Shown piece after piece: positions 1 through 8,433 of a stretch of DNA of 19,120 nucleotides. The notes under the pieces were generated by a model. It was not told where the DNA came from. It searched no databases and saw only the letters and a list, made by a program, of their open reading frames with translations. This DNA comes from DAOTWP01 sp034435675 (GTDB lineage Bacteria > Chloroflexota > Anaerolineae > Aggregatilineales > Phototrophicaceae). The stretch lies in assembly GCA_034435675.1 (NCBI GenBank), contig DAOTWP010000107.1, positions 1 to 19,120 of the forward strand, given 5' to 3'. Every line of letters starts with the position of its first letter. The first letter of the stretch is position 1. Made by a program: the position numbers and the translations under genes.

Positions 1-1262
1 TGCTGAAGCGCTGTAAAACCAACCACCGGGCGCAAATCCGCGCGGATGCCAATCGTCCGCCATTGATCCTGCAACAACTGCGCTACCTCCGGCGTGAAAT
101 TCCAGTTCGGCACAATCACCGTCACGCTCAGATCACCGTCCCCAAAATCCAGATACCCGTTGCCATCCGCGTCTGCGTAACCTGCCTCCGCCAAAAGTTG
201 TTGGGCCTGCACGGTGTCATGGCTGTACGCGCCCTGAAGCTGGCTGTTATAATACAATGTTCCCGGTGCCAGCGGACCCCACGCGACAGTCCAGAAGCCC
301 TGATAGACGAGATCAACAATCGCCGCGCGATTTGAGCCAAACAGCAGCGCCTGCCGCACGCGAATATCATCTGTAGGAAACCGTCCCACATTGAAATAGA
401 ACTGAAGCGGCTGCCCTGGAATTGCAGTCGGCAAAAGCTGCACCGCACTGTTGCCCGTCAGCGCGCGCGCATCCACCGGCGGCAGTTCCCCGACAATCTG
501 CGCATCGCCTGTGTCCAGCGCAATCGTGCGAGAGGGCGGATCCGAAAAGAAACGGAATGTGATGACATCTATGCTGGCGTCTCCAGGTGACGTATAGAAC
601 GACGGACCCCAGGCGTAGTTTTGATTCCGGCGCAGCACGATCCGGTTTGCGGGCACATACTCCACGAAGCTAAACGGTCCTGTGCCCACCTGATGGAACT
701 GGTAACGTTCAACCGAATACTGCGCCAGCGCCGCGGGGCTGGCAATCCCCAGATAGACCTGACTGAGCGAGTCCAGCAGTGGTGTGTATGGCTCTGCCAG
801 CAGCAGCCGAATCGTATAATCGTCCACAATGTCATAGCCGACATATGGACCCAGCATAAACACCGCCCGATCAGACTGCGTCTGCGGATTGGTGATTCGA
901 TCCAGATTCGCGGCAACAGCGGCAGCATTGAACGCTGTGCCATCGTGGAATGTCACCCCCTGCCGCAAATAGAAGGTGTAAGTCAGCCCATCGGGCGCTA
1001 CTTCCCAGTTTTCTGCCAGACCAGGCACAAAGTCCAGCGTAGTAGGGTCACGGTACACTAATGTGTCGTAGACCTGCCGCAGCACAATGCCCATCTCCGC
1101 AGACCGGTTGCGATGTGGGTCAATACCACTCGGCTCTAACGACAACCCGTAAACAATTGGATTACGCCCGGTCAGCGGCTCAACGCTCGTCTCCGGAATA
1201 CAGGCGGCAAGCAGCAGCAGGGCAAGCAGCGCCAAATACCTTACGCGCAGCCTCACACGCAT
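1..1262 (-). CDS. ABC transporter substrate-binding lipoprotein, family 5 (peptide type), C-terminus cut by window edge
   Basis: My reverse-strand translation gives 420 codons open to the left edge. The ATG at 1262 follows a GGAAAGG ribosome-binding site by 6 bases. Residues 1-21 are a lipoprotein signal with basic N-terminus, leucine-rich core and lipobox LAAC (Cys21). Then follow family-5 features: IDPHRN, a FVPGLAENWEVAPDGLTYTF segment, a ..GVTFHDGTAFNAAAVAANLDR segment, GTGPF, and DIRVRQALLFGSNRAAIV near residue 310. These are typical of DppA/OppA-like receptors that deliver peptides, nickel or oligosaccharides to an ABC permease; the ligand cannot be told. Residues near 370 (DADGNGYLDFGDGD) look like a calcium-type loop, common in thermophile and Chloroflexota homologues. 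Permease genes, if linked, lie off the left edge. The family is nearly certain, the ligand unknown. Confidence 0.9.
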   Translation of the reverse strand, partial: MRVRLRVRYLALLALLLLAACIPETSVEPLTGRNPIVYGLSLEPSGIDPHRNRSAEMGIVLRQVYDTLVYRDPTTLDFVPGLAENWEVAPDGLTYTFYLRQGVTFHDGTAFNAAAVAANLDRITNPQTQSDRAVFMLGPYVGYDIVDDYTIRLLLAEPYTPLLDSLSQVYLGIASPAALAQYSVERYQFHQVGTGPFSFVEYVPANRIVLRRNQNYAWGPSFYTSPGDASIDVITFRFFSDPPSRTIALDTGDAQIVGELPPVDARALTGNSAVQLLPTAIPGQPLQFYFNVGRFPTDDIRVRQALLFGSNRAAIVDLVYQGFWTVAWGPLAPGTLYYNSQLQGAYSHDTVQAQQLLAEAGYADADGNGYLDFGDGDLSVTVIVPNWNFTPEVAQLLQDQWRTIGIRADLRPVVGFTALQ

Positions 1263-1334
1263 ATTTAGCCTTTCCAGCATGCTATCCTTGCATTAGGATT
1301 CGTCAGTATAGCGTGCTGATGAGCAAAAAGAAAT
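1263..1334. promoter_or_regulatory. Divergent intergenic region with weak promoter candidates
   Basis: These 72 bases separate the divergent substrate-binding protein and PrsW-like genes. On the minus strand TATACT (1310-1305) is a 5/6 match to a -10 box, with a predicted start near 1298, but no convincing -35 lies 17 bases upstream. On the plus strand the overlapping TATAGC (1307-1312) is a 4/6 match. A nine-codon open frame begins at ATG 1319 and overlaps the PrsW-like start in another frame; I give it no function. Confidence 0.3.
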
Positions 1335-2255
1335 ATGGCACTTTCTGACCCACGACTGCTGACTCCGCCCAAAGAAGAAGAGGAAATCCACCCTTACCGC
1401 CGTGTATGGCGCAGCATCCTGATCGAATGTCTGCTTCTGCTCGGTGTCACCGGTGCAATCATCGTATTCGGTGGACTGATTCCGTCAGGGTTGACGGGCA
1501 TTGCCAGTACAGGCATCGCCCTGCTGCCCGCGCTGCTCTGGGTGGCCTTTTCGCTGCTGCCGGAGCGCCGCATTGAGCAGCCTCGCGAGCAAATTCTGTT
1601 CACATTTATCTTATCCGCACTGGCAGCACAGGCAGTCGGGGTTCCACTGCTAAGAGACTTCTTTCGTGTTGAGGTTTGGCTGCCCACCAGCCCCACCCTG
1701 GATCGTATTCTCGGCTACACGTTTACAGCCGGTATTGTGCAGGAATTCATCAAATACATTATCCTGCGCTACATCGTGTATCCGGGTGGCTTCCGCTACC
1801 GCCTGGATGTCGTCGCCTACGCTGTCGCCAGTGCCGTTGCCTACGCCACCATCATTAACCTGCACTTTGTCGTCGAGCATTCTCCTGCCCCGGACATTGC
1901 CGCTGTGCGCGTGTTCAGCACCCTCGCGCAGCAGTTGATGTGCAGTGCCATCGTCGCCTACGGGCTGGCGCAATCGCGCTTCAGCAATGCCATTCCGGTG
2001 CTGCTGGCTTTTACCTTCGCCCTGGCGGCGCTGGTTACCGGCATTATCATCCCGTTCCGCGCTGGCTTGACCAACGCAGCGTTCGTCGCCGGTGTTTCCG
2101 GTGTATCTCCGCTGCGCAGCCTTGCGCTCTCCGCAGTCGCGCTGGCGCTGATCCTCACCCTCATCGCATTTCTGATCGAAAACGCGGAGCGGCGTGACCA
2201 GGAAGCCGCTGCCGAAAAGGCAACCGAGGAATTTTTGCAGGATGTCCGTTATTGA
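1335..2255 (+). CDS. PrsW-like polytopic membrane protein with degenerate protease motifs
   Basis: 306 residues with about eight hydrophobic spans (near 28-50, 57-76, 86-106, 125-145, 160-180, 195-212, 216-238 and 265-282), a charged N-terminus and a charged C-terminal tail. The middle resembles the PrsW (Rce1/CPBP-type) intramembrane protease family: GIVQEFIKY at 133-141 sits where PrsW has EExxK, AYATIIN at 170-176 where PrsW has the F/YAxxEN segment, and LAQQL at 197-201 where PrsW has its conserved histidine. Most metal-binding residues are therefore changed (first Glu to Gln, second-motif Glu to Ile, His to Gln). If the family call is right, this is probably a non-catalytic membrane scaffold. 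It is the first gene of a packed run: the next gene overlaps it by 14 bases. The ribosome-binding site is weak. It could also be an unrelated membrane protein. Confidence 0.6.
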   Translation: MALSDPRLLTPPKEEEEIHPYRRVWRSILIECLLLLGVTGAIIVFGGLIPSGLTGIASTGIALLPALLWVAFSLLPERRIEQPREQILFTFILSALAAQAVGVPLLRDFFRVEVWLPTSPTLDRILGYTFTAGIVQEFIKYIILRYIVYPGGFRYRLDVVAYAVASAVAYATIINLHFVVEHSPAPDIAAVRVFSTLAQQLMCSAIVAYGLAQSRFSNAIPVLLAFTFALAALVTGIIIPFRAGLTNAAFVAGVSGVSPLRSLALSAVALALILTLIAFLIENAERRDQEAAAEKATEEFLQDVRY

Positions 2256-2850
2256 GAGATTCAACCCAGCGCCGGCACAAACTCGGCGACAACGCTGGTC
2301 GCACTATTTCGTCGTCAGCTTTGCGATTGTCGCTGTCCTGATCGGCATTGGGCAGCGCGATAACAAGCTGTTAGCCACAACGCCTTACGTGAATATAATC
2401 GCCGGGATCAGCGCTCGTTACCCACAGAACTGGTTGCTGGATACGCCCACCAATGGCGAGTACGTATTTCGCGTGCAGGACATGGCCAATCTGGGCTTCA
2501 AAACACTGATCCAGGTGCAGGTGCGTTCTGTCGGTGAACTCACTACGCCGCGCAATCTGCTTGACGAAATCGCCTTTCGCCGCGCACAAACCGTTACCGG
2601 CTACCGTTCACTTACGGTTGCGGATTTCAACCTACCAAATGAGGAAACGCCGGGACGTGCGCTGCGCTATGTCTACGTCGCGGCTGAGGCAAACCCCTTT
2701 CTGGAAAGCCTGCCGGTTGTGGTTGCAGGGATTGATGTCCTGTTCATCCAGCGCGGGCAGGCGATCATCATCACATTTCAGTCCGATGCCCGGGATTATG
2801 CGAACAACTACTCGGTCTTCGAGCAGTTCCTGAATTCGCTGGAGTTCTAA
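2242..2850 (+). CDS. Single-span exported protein of unknown function
   Basis: 202 residues from ATG 2242, chosen because it overlaps the upstream stop by 14 bases and has GAGGAA 10 bases upstream. A longer reading from 2194 would run deep into the previous gene. A basic N-terminus (RRQRW) is followed by one transmembrane segment near residues 21-40, so the remaining about 160 residues should lie outside the membrane. The soluble part begins with an IIAGISARYPQNWLLD segment, which resembles the ISLRYPEGW-type opening of PsbP/Mog1-fold domains; this is a fold guess only. Four bases separate it from the secreted protease downstream, so it is co-transcribed and perhaps a partner of that protease or of the PrsW-like protein. 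No catalytic motif is visible. Confidence 0.75.
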   Translation: MSVIERFNPAPAQTRRQRWSHYFVVSFAIVAVLIGIGQRDNKLLATTPYVNIIAGISARYPQNWLLDTPTNGEYVFRVQDMANLGFKTLIQVQVRSVGELTTPRNLLDEIAFRRAQTVTGYRSLTVADFNLPNEETPGRALRYVYVAAEANPFLESLPVVVAGIDVLFIQRGQAIIITFQSDARDYANNYSVFEQFLNSLEF

Positions 2851-2854
2851 CCTT

Positions 2855-5104
2855 ATGCAACGACTGCTGCTGCCCGTCACCCTGCTTGCCGCACTGCTGC
2901 TTCTGCTGCTCAGCACCAGCGCACAGGATACGACCAGCACAAACCTGATTGACGAACGCATCGAACGCGCAACGGTCTTTATCCTGCAAGCGCGCAACAC
3001 CGGCAGCGACTTGATCGTCTCCTGCGTCGGTTCCGGTACGCTTGTCAGCCGTGATGGGTTGATTCTTGCCAATGCGCACAATACCGTCCAGAGCAGTGAC
3101 TGCCCCGGCGATACGATTATTATTGCCATGAACATTCAGCCGGGCGAACCGCCGATTCCCAAATACCGCGCCGAAGTTGCGCAGGCAAATGTGGGCATTG
3201 ACCTCGCTGTGCTGCGCATCAGCCGCGAACTCGACGGGCGGCTGATTGACACCAGCACACTGGCACTACCTTTTGTGGAACTGGCAGATTCCTCCACAGT
3301 CAACCTCGACAATACCATTTTCATCGTCGGCTATCCCGGCATTGGTGAAGATGCCGTCACGACCATTCGTGGCACAGTCAGCGGCTTTACTGCTGAACCC
3401 AGCGGCGGTGACAAATCCTGGATCAAGACAGAAGCCTCGATTGCAGGCACGATGTCCGGCGGCGGAGCATACAACAGTGATGGGCGCCTGATCGGCATCC
3501 CAACTACCGCGCCGATCACCAGCAGCACGCCCAACGCCGTCTGCCAGTCCATCCAGGATACCAATCGTGATGGACTCGTCAACGATCTTGACACCTGCAT
3601 TCCCGTCGGAGTGTTCATCAACTCGCTGCGCCCCGCCAACTTTGCCCGCCCATTGCTGCGTGCCGCCCGGCTCGGGCTGCTGATTGAGCTTCCCGGCGCA
3701 GCGCCGCAAGCGCTCGACGGCGCGCCGGATTTCGACGGCTTTTTCTTCGCGCCTGCAGTAACCGATGGCATGCCCACTACCGTTATTGGCAGACTGCCCG
3801 CTGGCGCAACCGCGTTGTACATGTTCTTCCGCTATCGCAACATGACCCCGGAAACGGTCTATGAACTGCGTGTCACACGCGACGGCATCCCCGACCCTAC
3901 ATTTTCGCTTGCGCCCGTGCGCTGGAGCGGCGGCACACGCGGGCTGTGGCATGTGGGCAGCAGCGGGCAGCCATGGCCCAACGGCATTTACGAATTCACA
4001 CTGTTTATCAACGGTATTGCCACAGGCACCAGCCAGATCACGGTCGGTGGGGCAGCAACACCCGCGCCTACCTTCAGCAACATCGTCTTTGGGCTGACCA
4101 GCGATCAGGAAAGCGAAGCTGTCTACGGTAACGGCTATGTGCTGCCCACCGGCAACATCGCCAGCGCACGCTTTATCTATCAGAATATCCCCGAAGGCAT
4201 GACCTGGTTCGCACTCTGGTATTACAACGATGGCGAAGTCTTCCGTTCCGAAGGCACCTGGAATACATCCATTGACGGCACTAATGGTGCAAAAATCATC
4301 AGCATCGCCCCAACGGATGGGCTGTTTCCGGGTATGTACCGGCTGGAACTGTACATTGAGGGGCGGTTGGCAGCGCTGGCGCAGTTCACGGTCGCCGGTG
4401 CGCGTGAGGGCGCGTTCCCGCGCATCTTCACCGATGCACATTTTACCTCAGCCGAAAATGCTGCCGATGCTATCAATGCCCCGGCACTGAACAACTTCAC
4501 AACGGGCGTAGACCGCATCTATGCGCTGTTCAACTGGGAGCAGATTACGCCCGGCACGCTGTGGACCATGCGCTGGACAGTGGACAATGATGTCTTTTTA
4601 GAGCAAACGGTACCGTGGAGTGGCAGCAGCAACGGCACAGACTATCTCGTGCGCCTCAGCGCAGCTAATGGCATCCCCGACGGCACGTACCGCATGGAAC
4701 TGCTGATCAACAATATTCCCCTTGCCGCGACGCAGGCTAGTGTGGGCATTGGGCAGTTACCAATTGACCGCTTTGCTACCGCATCCGGTGTGCAGCTCAA
4801 CGGGCTGATTCTGGATGCTGACACACGCACAGGGATCGCGGGCGCGACGATCATGATAATCAGCGAAGACTTCGCCATTGAGGATTTTATCTGGCAGGCA
4901 TCACAGCTTTACGCGACCGCAGTGACAGACCGCAACGGGCGCTTTCAACTGCAACGCCCCCTGCAAATCGGCGATCCCGCGATCTTCTACAGCGTCTACG
5001 TGATCGCAGAAGGCTATCTGCCAGTCACGGCAGACGGTTTCGCCGTTGATGCGGACGAGACACCCAACCCGCTGGAAATTGTCCTGCCGCTGACAAGGGA
5101 CTGA
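2855..5104 (+). CDS. Secreted trypsin/HtrA-like serine protease with beta-sandwich repeats and a carboxypeptidase-regulatory-like domain
   Basis: 749 residues with a Sec signal peptide (about 1-23, ending TSAQ). Residues 32-260 form a chymotrypsin-fold protease with a full triad: His75 in LANAHNT, Asp116 in GIDLAVL, Ser201 in GTMSGGGAY. No PDZ domain follows, so this is not a classical DegP. A DTNRDGLVND loop (235-244) between Cys230 and Cys248 looks like a calcium site. Residues about 300-635 hold three imperfect beta-rich repeats of roughly 100-115 residues (ends near 398, 515 and 632), each closing with a pattern like GxYxxELxIxxxxxA. Residues 645-745 look like a carboxypeptidase-regulatory-like beta domain (GLILDADTRTGIAGATI ... 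TDRNGRFQL). It probably acts at or outside the cell envelope. GGAG lies 10 bases before ATG 2855. The gene sits between the single-span protein and tlyA with 4-base gaps. Substrate unknown. Confidence 0.85.
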   Translation: MQRLLLPVTLLAALLLLLLSTSAQDTTSTNLIDERIERATVFILQARNTGSDLIVSCVGSGTLVSRDGLILANAHNTVQSSDCPGDTIIIAMNIQPGEPPIPKYRAEVAQANVGIDLAVLRISRELDGRLIDTSTLALPFVELADSSTVNLDNTIFIVGYPGIGEDAVTTIRGTVSGFTAEPSGGDKSWIKTEASIAGTMSGGGAYNSDGRLIGIPTTAPITSSTPNAVCQSIQDTNRDGLVNDLDTCIPVGVFINSLRPANFARPLLRAARLGLLIELPGAAPQALDGAPDFDGFFFAPAVTDGMPTTVIGRLPAGATALYMFFRYRNMTPETVYELRVTRDGIPDPTFSLAPVRWSGGTRGLWHVGSSGQPWPNGIYEFTLFINGIATGTSQITVGGAATPAPTFSNIVFGLTSDQESEAVYGNGYVLPTGNIASARFIYQNIPEGMTWFALWYYNDGEVFRSEGTWNTSIDGTNGAKIISIAPTDGLFPGMYRLELYIEGRLAALAQFTVAGAREGAFPRIFTDAHFTSAENAADAINAPALNNFTTGVDRIYALFNWEQITPGTLWTMRWTVDNDVFLEQTVPWSGSSNGTDYLVRLSAANGIPDGTYRMELLINNIPLAATQASVGIGQLPIDRFATASGVQLNGLILDADTRTGIAGATIMIISEDFAIEDFIWQASQLYATAVTDRNGRFQLQRPLQIGDPAIFYSVYVIAEGYLPVTADGFAVDADETPNPLEIVLPLTRD

Positions 5105-5108
5105 TTGC

Positions 5109-5894
5109 ATGGCAGAAAAACAGCGTCTTGATCTGCTGCTCTTCGAACGCGGAATCGCGCCCAGTCGCGAAAAAGCGCGCGCCATGATTATGGCTGGCGA
5201 AATCCTCGTAGATGGTCACCCGGCGGATAAACCCGGTGTGCGGGTCAATTCTGATGCGCACCTCGTTGTCAAGCAGAAACCACGCTATGTCAGCAGGGGA
5301 GGCGACAAACTGGCAGGCGCACTGGCAGACTTCGACTTCGCTGTCTCCGGGCGCGTCTGTGCCGATGTCGGCGCAAGCACCGGTGGTTTCACCGACTGCC
5401 TGCTTCAGCACGGCGCAGCCCGTGTCTATGCGCTGGATGTTGGCTATGGACAGCTCGACTACACCCTGCGCACCGACCCGCGCGTGATTGTCATGGAACG
5501 CACCAACGCCCGCTATGTTGAACAGCTTGCCGAGCAGGTCAACCTGGTAGTGGTAGATGCATCGTTTATCTCGCTGCGCCTGCTGCTGCCTGTCATTCAG
5601 CGCTGGTTGCAGCCCAGCGCGGAACTCATCGCCCTGATTAAACCACAGTTTGAAGCGGGCAAAGCGGATGTTGGCAAAGGTGGCGTCGTGCGTGACCGGC
5701 ACATTCACGCGCGCGTGCTGCAAGAAATCCTCCGCTTTGCGCAGTCAATCGGGTTCGTCGTCTGCGGACTGACCATCTCGCCTCTCAAGGGACCCGCAGG
5801 CAACACCGAATTTCTCGTCTGGCTCAGCACCGCCCCACCACCCGCCGCGACACCCACCGTAGACAGCATGATTGCTGCGGTGCTGCCAGACTGA
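5109..5894 (+). CDS. tlyA: TlyA family rRNA (cytidine-2'-O)-methyltransferase
   Basis: 261 residues. Residues 5-50 are an S4 RNA-binding domain (RLDLLLFERGIAPSREKAR). An FtsJ/RrmJ-like Rossmann methyltransferase follows, with the SAM loop DVGASTGGFTDCLL at 86-99. The K-D-K-E catalytic set of 2'-O-methyltransferases is visible: Lys67 (SRGGDK), Asp150 (VVVDASFIS), Lys178 (LIKPQFEAG) and Glu234 (GNTEFLVWL). Characterised family members methylate ribose 2'-O positions of cytidines in 16S and/or 23S rRNA; older annotation calls them hemolysin A. The ATG follows the protease stop by 4 bases, with AAGGGA as ribosome-binding site, so it is probably translated from the same mRNA as the membrane and protease genes. 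The short Ala/Pro-rich tail (241-261) is unremarkable. Family assignment is secure; the exact target cytidine is not visible. Confidence 0.93.
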   Translation: MAEKQRLDLLLFERGIAPSREKARAMIMAGEILVDGHPADKPGVRVNSDAHLVVKQKPRYVSRGGDKLAGALADFDFAVSGRVCADVGASTGGFTDCLLQHGAARVYALDVGYGQLDYTLRTDPRVIVMERTNARYVEQLAEQVNLVVVDASFISLRLLLPVIQRWLQPSAELIALIKPQFEAGKADVGKGGVVRDRHIHARVLQEILRFAQSIGFVVCGLTISPLKGPAGNTEFLVWLSTAPPPAATPTVDSMIAAVLPD

Positions 5895-5925
5895 GCAACT
5901 TCGCCCATGTCCTGCCCTGCATTTC

Positions 5926-5934
5926 TGCTATAAT
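5926..5934 (+). promoter_or_regulatory. Extended -10 promoter of lepA
   Basis: TGCTATAAT is a perfect extended -10 element (TGn plus TATAAT, with TATAAT at 5929-5934). No good -35 is seen 16-18 bases upstream, as is usual for extended -10 promoters. Transcription should start near 5941, giving lepA a 5' leader of about 34-46 bases and letting it be expressed apart from the tlyA operon. Confidence 0.65.
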
Positions 5935-5974
5935 CAGCACGATTACAACGCAAAAGCAGCATAACCTGCAGGGG

Positions 5975-7792
5975 ATGCACCTTAACGTGAAACTCCAAAA
6001 CATTCGCAACTTCTCAATTATCGCTCATGTTGATCACGGCAAAAGCACCCTCGCTGACCGACTGCTGCAACTCACACATACGGTCAGCGACCGCGAAATG
6101 CAGGAGCAGGTGCTTGATAGCATGGATCTTGAACGCGAACGCGGTGTAACTATCAAAGCCTCCGCCGTGCGCATGCACTACACCGCCAGAGACGGGCAGG
6201 AATATATCATCAACCTGATCGACACACCGGGTCATGTAGACTTCACCTATGAAGTTAGCCGGGCACTGCAAGCCTGCGAAGGCGCTGTGCTGGTCGTAGA
6301 CGCCAGTCAGGGTATCGAAGCCCAGACCCTGTCCAATGTCTATCTGGCACTAGAGCAGGATCTCGAAATCATACCCGTGCTGAACAAAATTGACCTGCCT
6401 GCTGCACGCCCTGACGACATCGCGCAGGAAATCGAAGATTTGTTGGGTACAGATGCGGCTGACATCCTGCGCATTTCTGCCAAAAGCGGCAGTGGCGTGC
6501 AGGATGTGCTGGAAAGCGTGATTCTTCATGTTCACCCGCCGTCCGGTGACCCTGCTGCGCCCTTGCGCGCCCTGGTCTTTGACTCGCACTACGATGCCTA
6601 TAAGGGCGTTATCGCCTATGTGCGCGTGATTGACGGCGAACTGGAACAGCGCGGCACGCTGCGGTTAATGGCAACCGAAGCAAGATTTGAACCTGTCGAA
6701 CTGGGTATCTTCAGTCCCAGCATGAAACCGATTGAACGCTTGACCGCGGGCGAAGTCGGCTATGTCGCCACTGGACTGAAAACTGTGCGCGAATGCCGTG
6801 TCGGTGACACGCTCACCAGCGCGACCAACAGCGCGTCTGAACCACTGCCTGGCTATAAGCAGGCAAAACCGATGGTCTTTGCCGGGTTCTACCCCACCGA
6901 CAATGACGATTACCCCGCGCTGCGCGATGCACTGGAGAAATTGCAGCTTAACGATGCGTCGCTCGTCTTTGAACCTGAGACTTCGCAAGCGCTCAATTTC
7001 GGCTTTCGTGTGGGCTTTCTGGGGTTGTTCCACATGGAAATTGTGCAGGAACGGCTCGAACGCGAATACGACCTCGACATTCTCGCCACCGCGCCCAGTG
7101 TGGAATATCAGGTCATCAAGCTCAATGGTGAGCAAATCACCATAGACAGCCCGGCACAGCTTCCTGATGAAAGCGTCATCTCGGAAATCCGCGAACCCTG
7201 GATGAAAATCCAGATTTACACGCCGCAGGATTACATTGGCGCAATCATGGAACTGGTCAAGAAGAAACACGGCGAATACGAAACCACCGAGTATCTCGAC
7301 GCCACCCGCATGATTCTGCATTATCGTATTCCGCTTTCCGAGTTAATTATCGACTTCTACGACCGGCTCAAGAGCATCACACGGGGCTATGCCAGCCTCG
7401 ATTACCACTTCGATGATTACCGTTCCGGAGACCTCGTCAAGCTGGACGTGCTGGTTAACAATGAGCCAGTAGACGCGCTGGCGCTGATTGTGCATCGCAG
7501 CGACGCCTATCATAAAGGGCAGCGGCTGGTAACCAAACTCAAGGAATTGATCCCGCGCCAGATGTTCGTCGTGCCCGTACAGGCGGCAGTGGGCAAACGG
7601 GTCATTTCTCGGGCAAACGTTTCGGCAGTGCGCAAAGACGTACTCGCCAAGTGTTACGGCGGAGACATCACCCGCAAGAAAAAACTGCTTGAAAAGCAGA
7701 AAAAAGGCAAGAAGCGCATGAAGATGATCGGCACTGTCGAAGTGCCGCAGGAAGCCTTCATGGCGCTGCTGACCCTCGACGATGAGGATTAA
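5975..7792 (+). CDS. lepA: Elongation factor 4 (LepA), ribosome back-translocating GTPase
   Basis: 605 residues from ATG 5975, close to the usual about 600. G1 is AHVDHGKST at 17-25, the switch I region RGVTIK at 57-61, G3 DTPGH at 83-87 with catalytic His87, and G4 NKID at 137-140. EF-G-like domains II, III and V follow, and the LepA-specific C-terminal domain ends with a KRMKMIGTVEVPQEAF segment. LepA binds ribosomes at the inner membrane or cytosol and affects initiation and elongation under stress. Start choice: AGGGG touches ATG 5975 directly, which is too close for pairing, whereas in-frame GTG 5987 lies 12 bases after it and gives a protein beginning VKLQNIRNF, nearer the family's usual MLQNIRNFSII. 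The true start may therefore be 5987. The gene has its own promoter. Confidence 0.96.
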   Translation: MHLNVKLQNIRNFSIIAHVDHGKSTLADRLLQLTHTVSDREMQEQVLDSMDLERERGVTIKASAVRMHYTARDGQEYIINLIDTPGHVDFTYEVSRALQACEGAVLVVDASQGIEAQTLSNVYLALEQDLEIIPVLNKIDLPAARPDDIAQEIEDLLGTDAADILRISAKSGSGVQDVLESVILHVHPPSGDPAAPLRALVFDSHYDAYKGVIAYVRVIDGELEQRGTLRLMATEARFEPVELGIFSPSMKPIERLTAGEVGYVATGLKTVRECRVGDTLTSATNSASEPLPGYKQAKPMVFAGFYPTDNDDYPALRDALEKLQLNDASLVFEPETSQALNFGFRVGFLGLFHMEIVQERLEREYDLDILATAPSVEYQVIKLNGEQITIDSPAQLPDESVISEIREPWMKIQIYTPQDYIGAIMELVKKKHGEYETTEYLDATRMILHYRIPLSELIIDFYDRLKSITRGYASLDYHFDDYRSGDLVKLDVLVNNEPVDALALIVHRSDAYHKGQRLVTKLKELIPRQMFVVPVQAAVGKRVISRANVSAVRKDVLAKCYGGDITRKKKLLEKQKKGKKRMKMIGTVEVPQEAFMALLTLDDED

Positions 7793-7825
7793 CCCCTGCC
7801 GGTAAACATGCCGGAATCGCTTACT

Positions 7826-7851
7826 CAGGGGAGAGGCATACTTCTCCCCTG
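7826..7851. terminator. Hairpin between convergent lepA and the PyrE-like gene
   Basis: CAGGGGAGA (7826-7834) pairs perfectly with TCTCCCCTG (7843-7851) around an 8-base loop. No T-run follows on either strand, so this is a stable stem at a convergent gene boundary and not a textbook intrinsic terminator. It may act in both directions or as an mRNA 3' end stabiliser. Confidence 0.5.
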
Positions 7852-7875
7852 CCACAGCATCACCGGAACATCAGC

Positions 7876-8433
7876 CTATGCCGCCAACCAGTCCAACACC
7901 GCCTGCAACTGCCCGGCAGGGAGATAACCGTCGGTATAGAGCGTGCGCAGCACGTCCGGCAGGAACAACAGTGTCGAAACCGCAGCCTCTGCCACACCGG
8001 ACTCTACCCCGTGCCCCAGAACAACCAGCACCTGCTCAAGCTCTAAGCCGGTTCGCCGTGCCCTGGTGATCAACGCTTTAATATCGGCAGTGGAATCATC
8101 AAGGCTGTAGGTCAGCAGCAGCGCCGGATGCCCAACATCATATGCCCCCACAAGCTCTCGCTCTGCTGTGCCCTGGCTATAGACCAGCGGGATACCAGTT
8201 TGCTGACTCAGTACGACGCCCAGCGGCAGCGCCTGCGCAGTACACACCAGTCGTTCCATCGGCGGCAGTGTCGTCAGACGGTCTGCCAACGCGGCAGCGA
8301 GTGCGCTCAGCACCTCAGGGTATGAAGGCAGCAGATGCAAACTTACGCGCAGCGGAGCAATTTTCGCGCCCTCAACGAACATGCCAAATTGCAGCAGCCC
8401 ATGTTCAACCAGCAGCGTTTCCAGTTTGCTCAT
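7876..8433 (-). CDS. Orotate phosphoribosyltransferase (PyrE)-like protein, PRPP loop lost
   Basis: 185 residues. The overall pattern follows PyrE. LLVEHGLLQFGMFVEGAKIA (8-26) corresponds to the KFGxFxLKSGxxSP opening, LPSYPEVLSALAAALADRL (35-53) to the next helix, ALPLGVVLSQQTGIPLVYS (68-86) to the GxPxGTxxAxxxGxPLxYxRK segment, and the C-terminus (LPDVLRTLYTDGYLPAGQL) to the usual PyrE tail. The PRPP-binding loop, normally VDDVxTTGGS, reads LLTYSLDDSTADI at 106-118, so the acidic pair and the TTGGS turn are missing, as are the KSG serine and the RK lysine. It is unlikely to make OMP. Its ATG overlaps the stop of the PyrF-like gene in an ATGA arrangement, so the two are translationally coupled. 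The reaction, if any, is unknown; a nucleotide-binding or regulatory role is inference. Confidence 0.72.
   Translation of the reverse strand: MSKLETLLVEHGLLQFGMFVEGAKIAPLRVSLHLLPSYPEVLSALAAALADRLTTLPPMERLVCTAQALPLGVVLSQQTGIPLVYSQGTAERELVGAYDVGHPALLLTYSLDDSTADIKALITRARRTGLELEQVLVVLGHGVESGVAEAAVSTLLFLPDVLRTLYTDGYLPAGQLQAVLDWLAA

Noticed and set aside
1319..1348. Nine-codon leader peptide frame before the PrsW-like gene
   Set aside because: It is too short to judge, has no clear ribosome-binding site and shows no attenuator hairpin.
3266..4441. 391-codon open frame on the minus strand inside the protease gene
   Set aside because: It is a mirror frame of a strongly coding plus-strand gene with triad and signal peptide. 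Its translation is Arg/Gly/Asp/Cys-rich without any domain.
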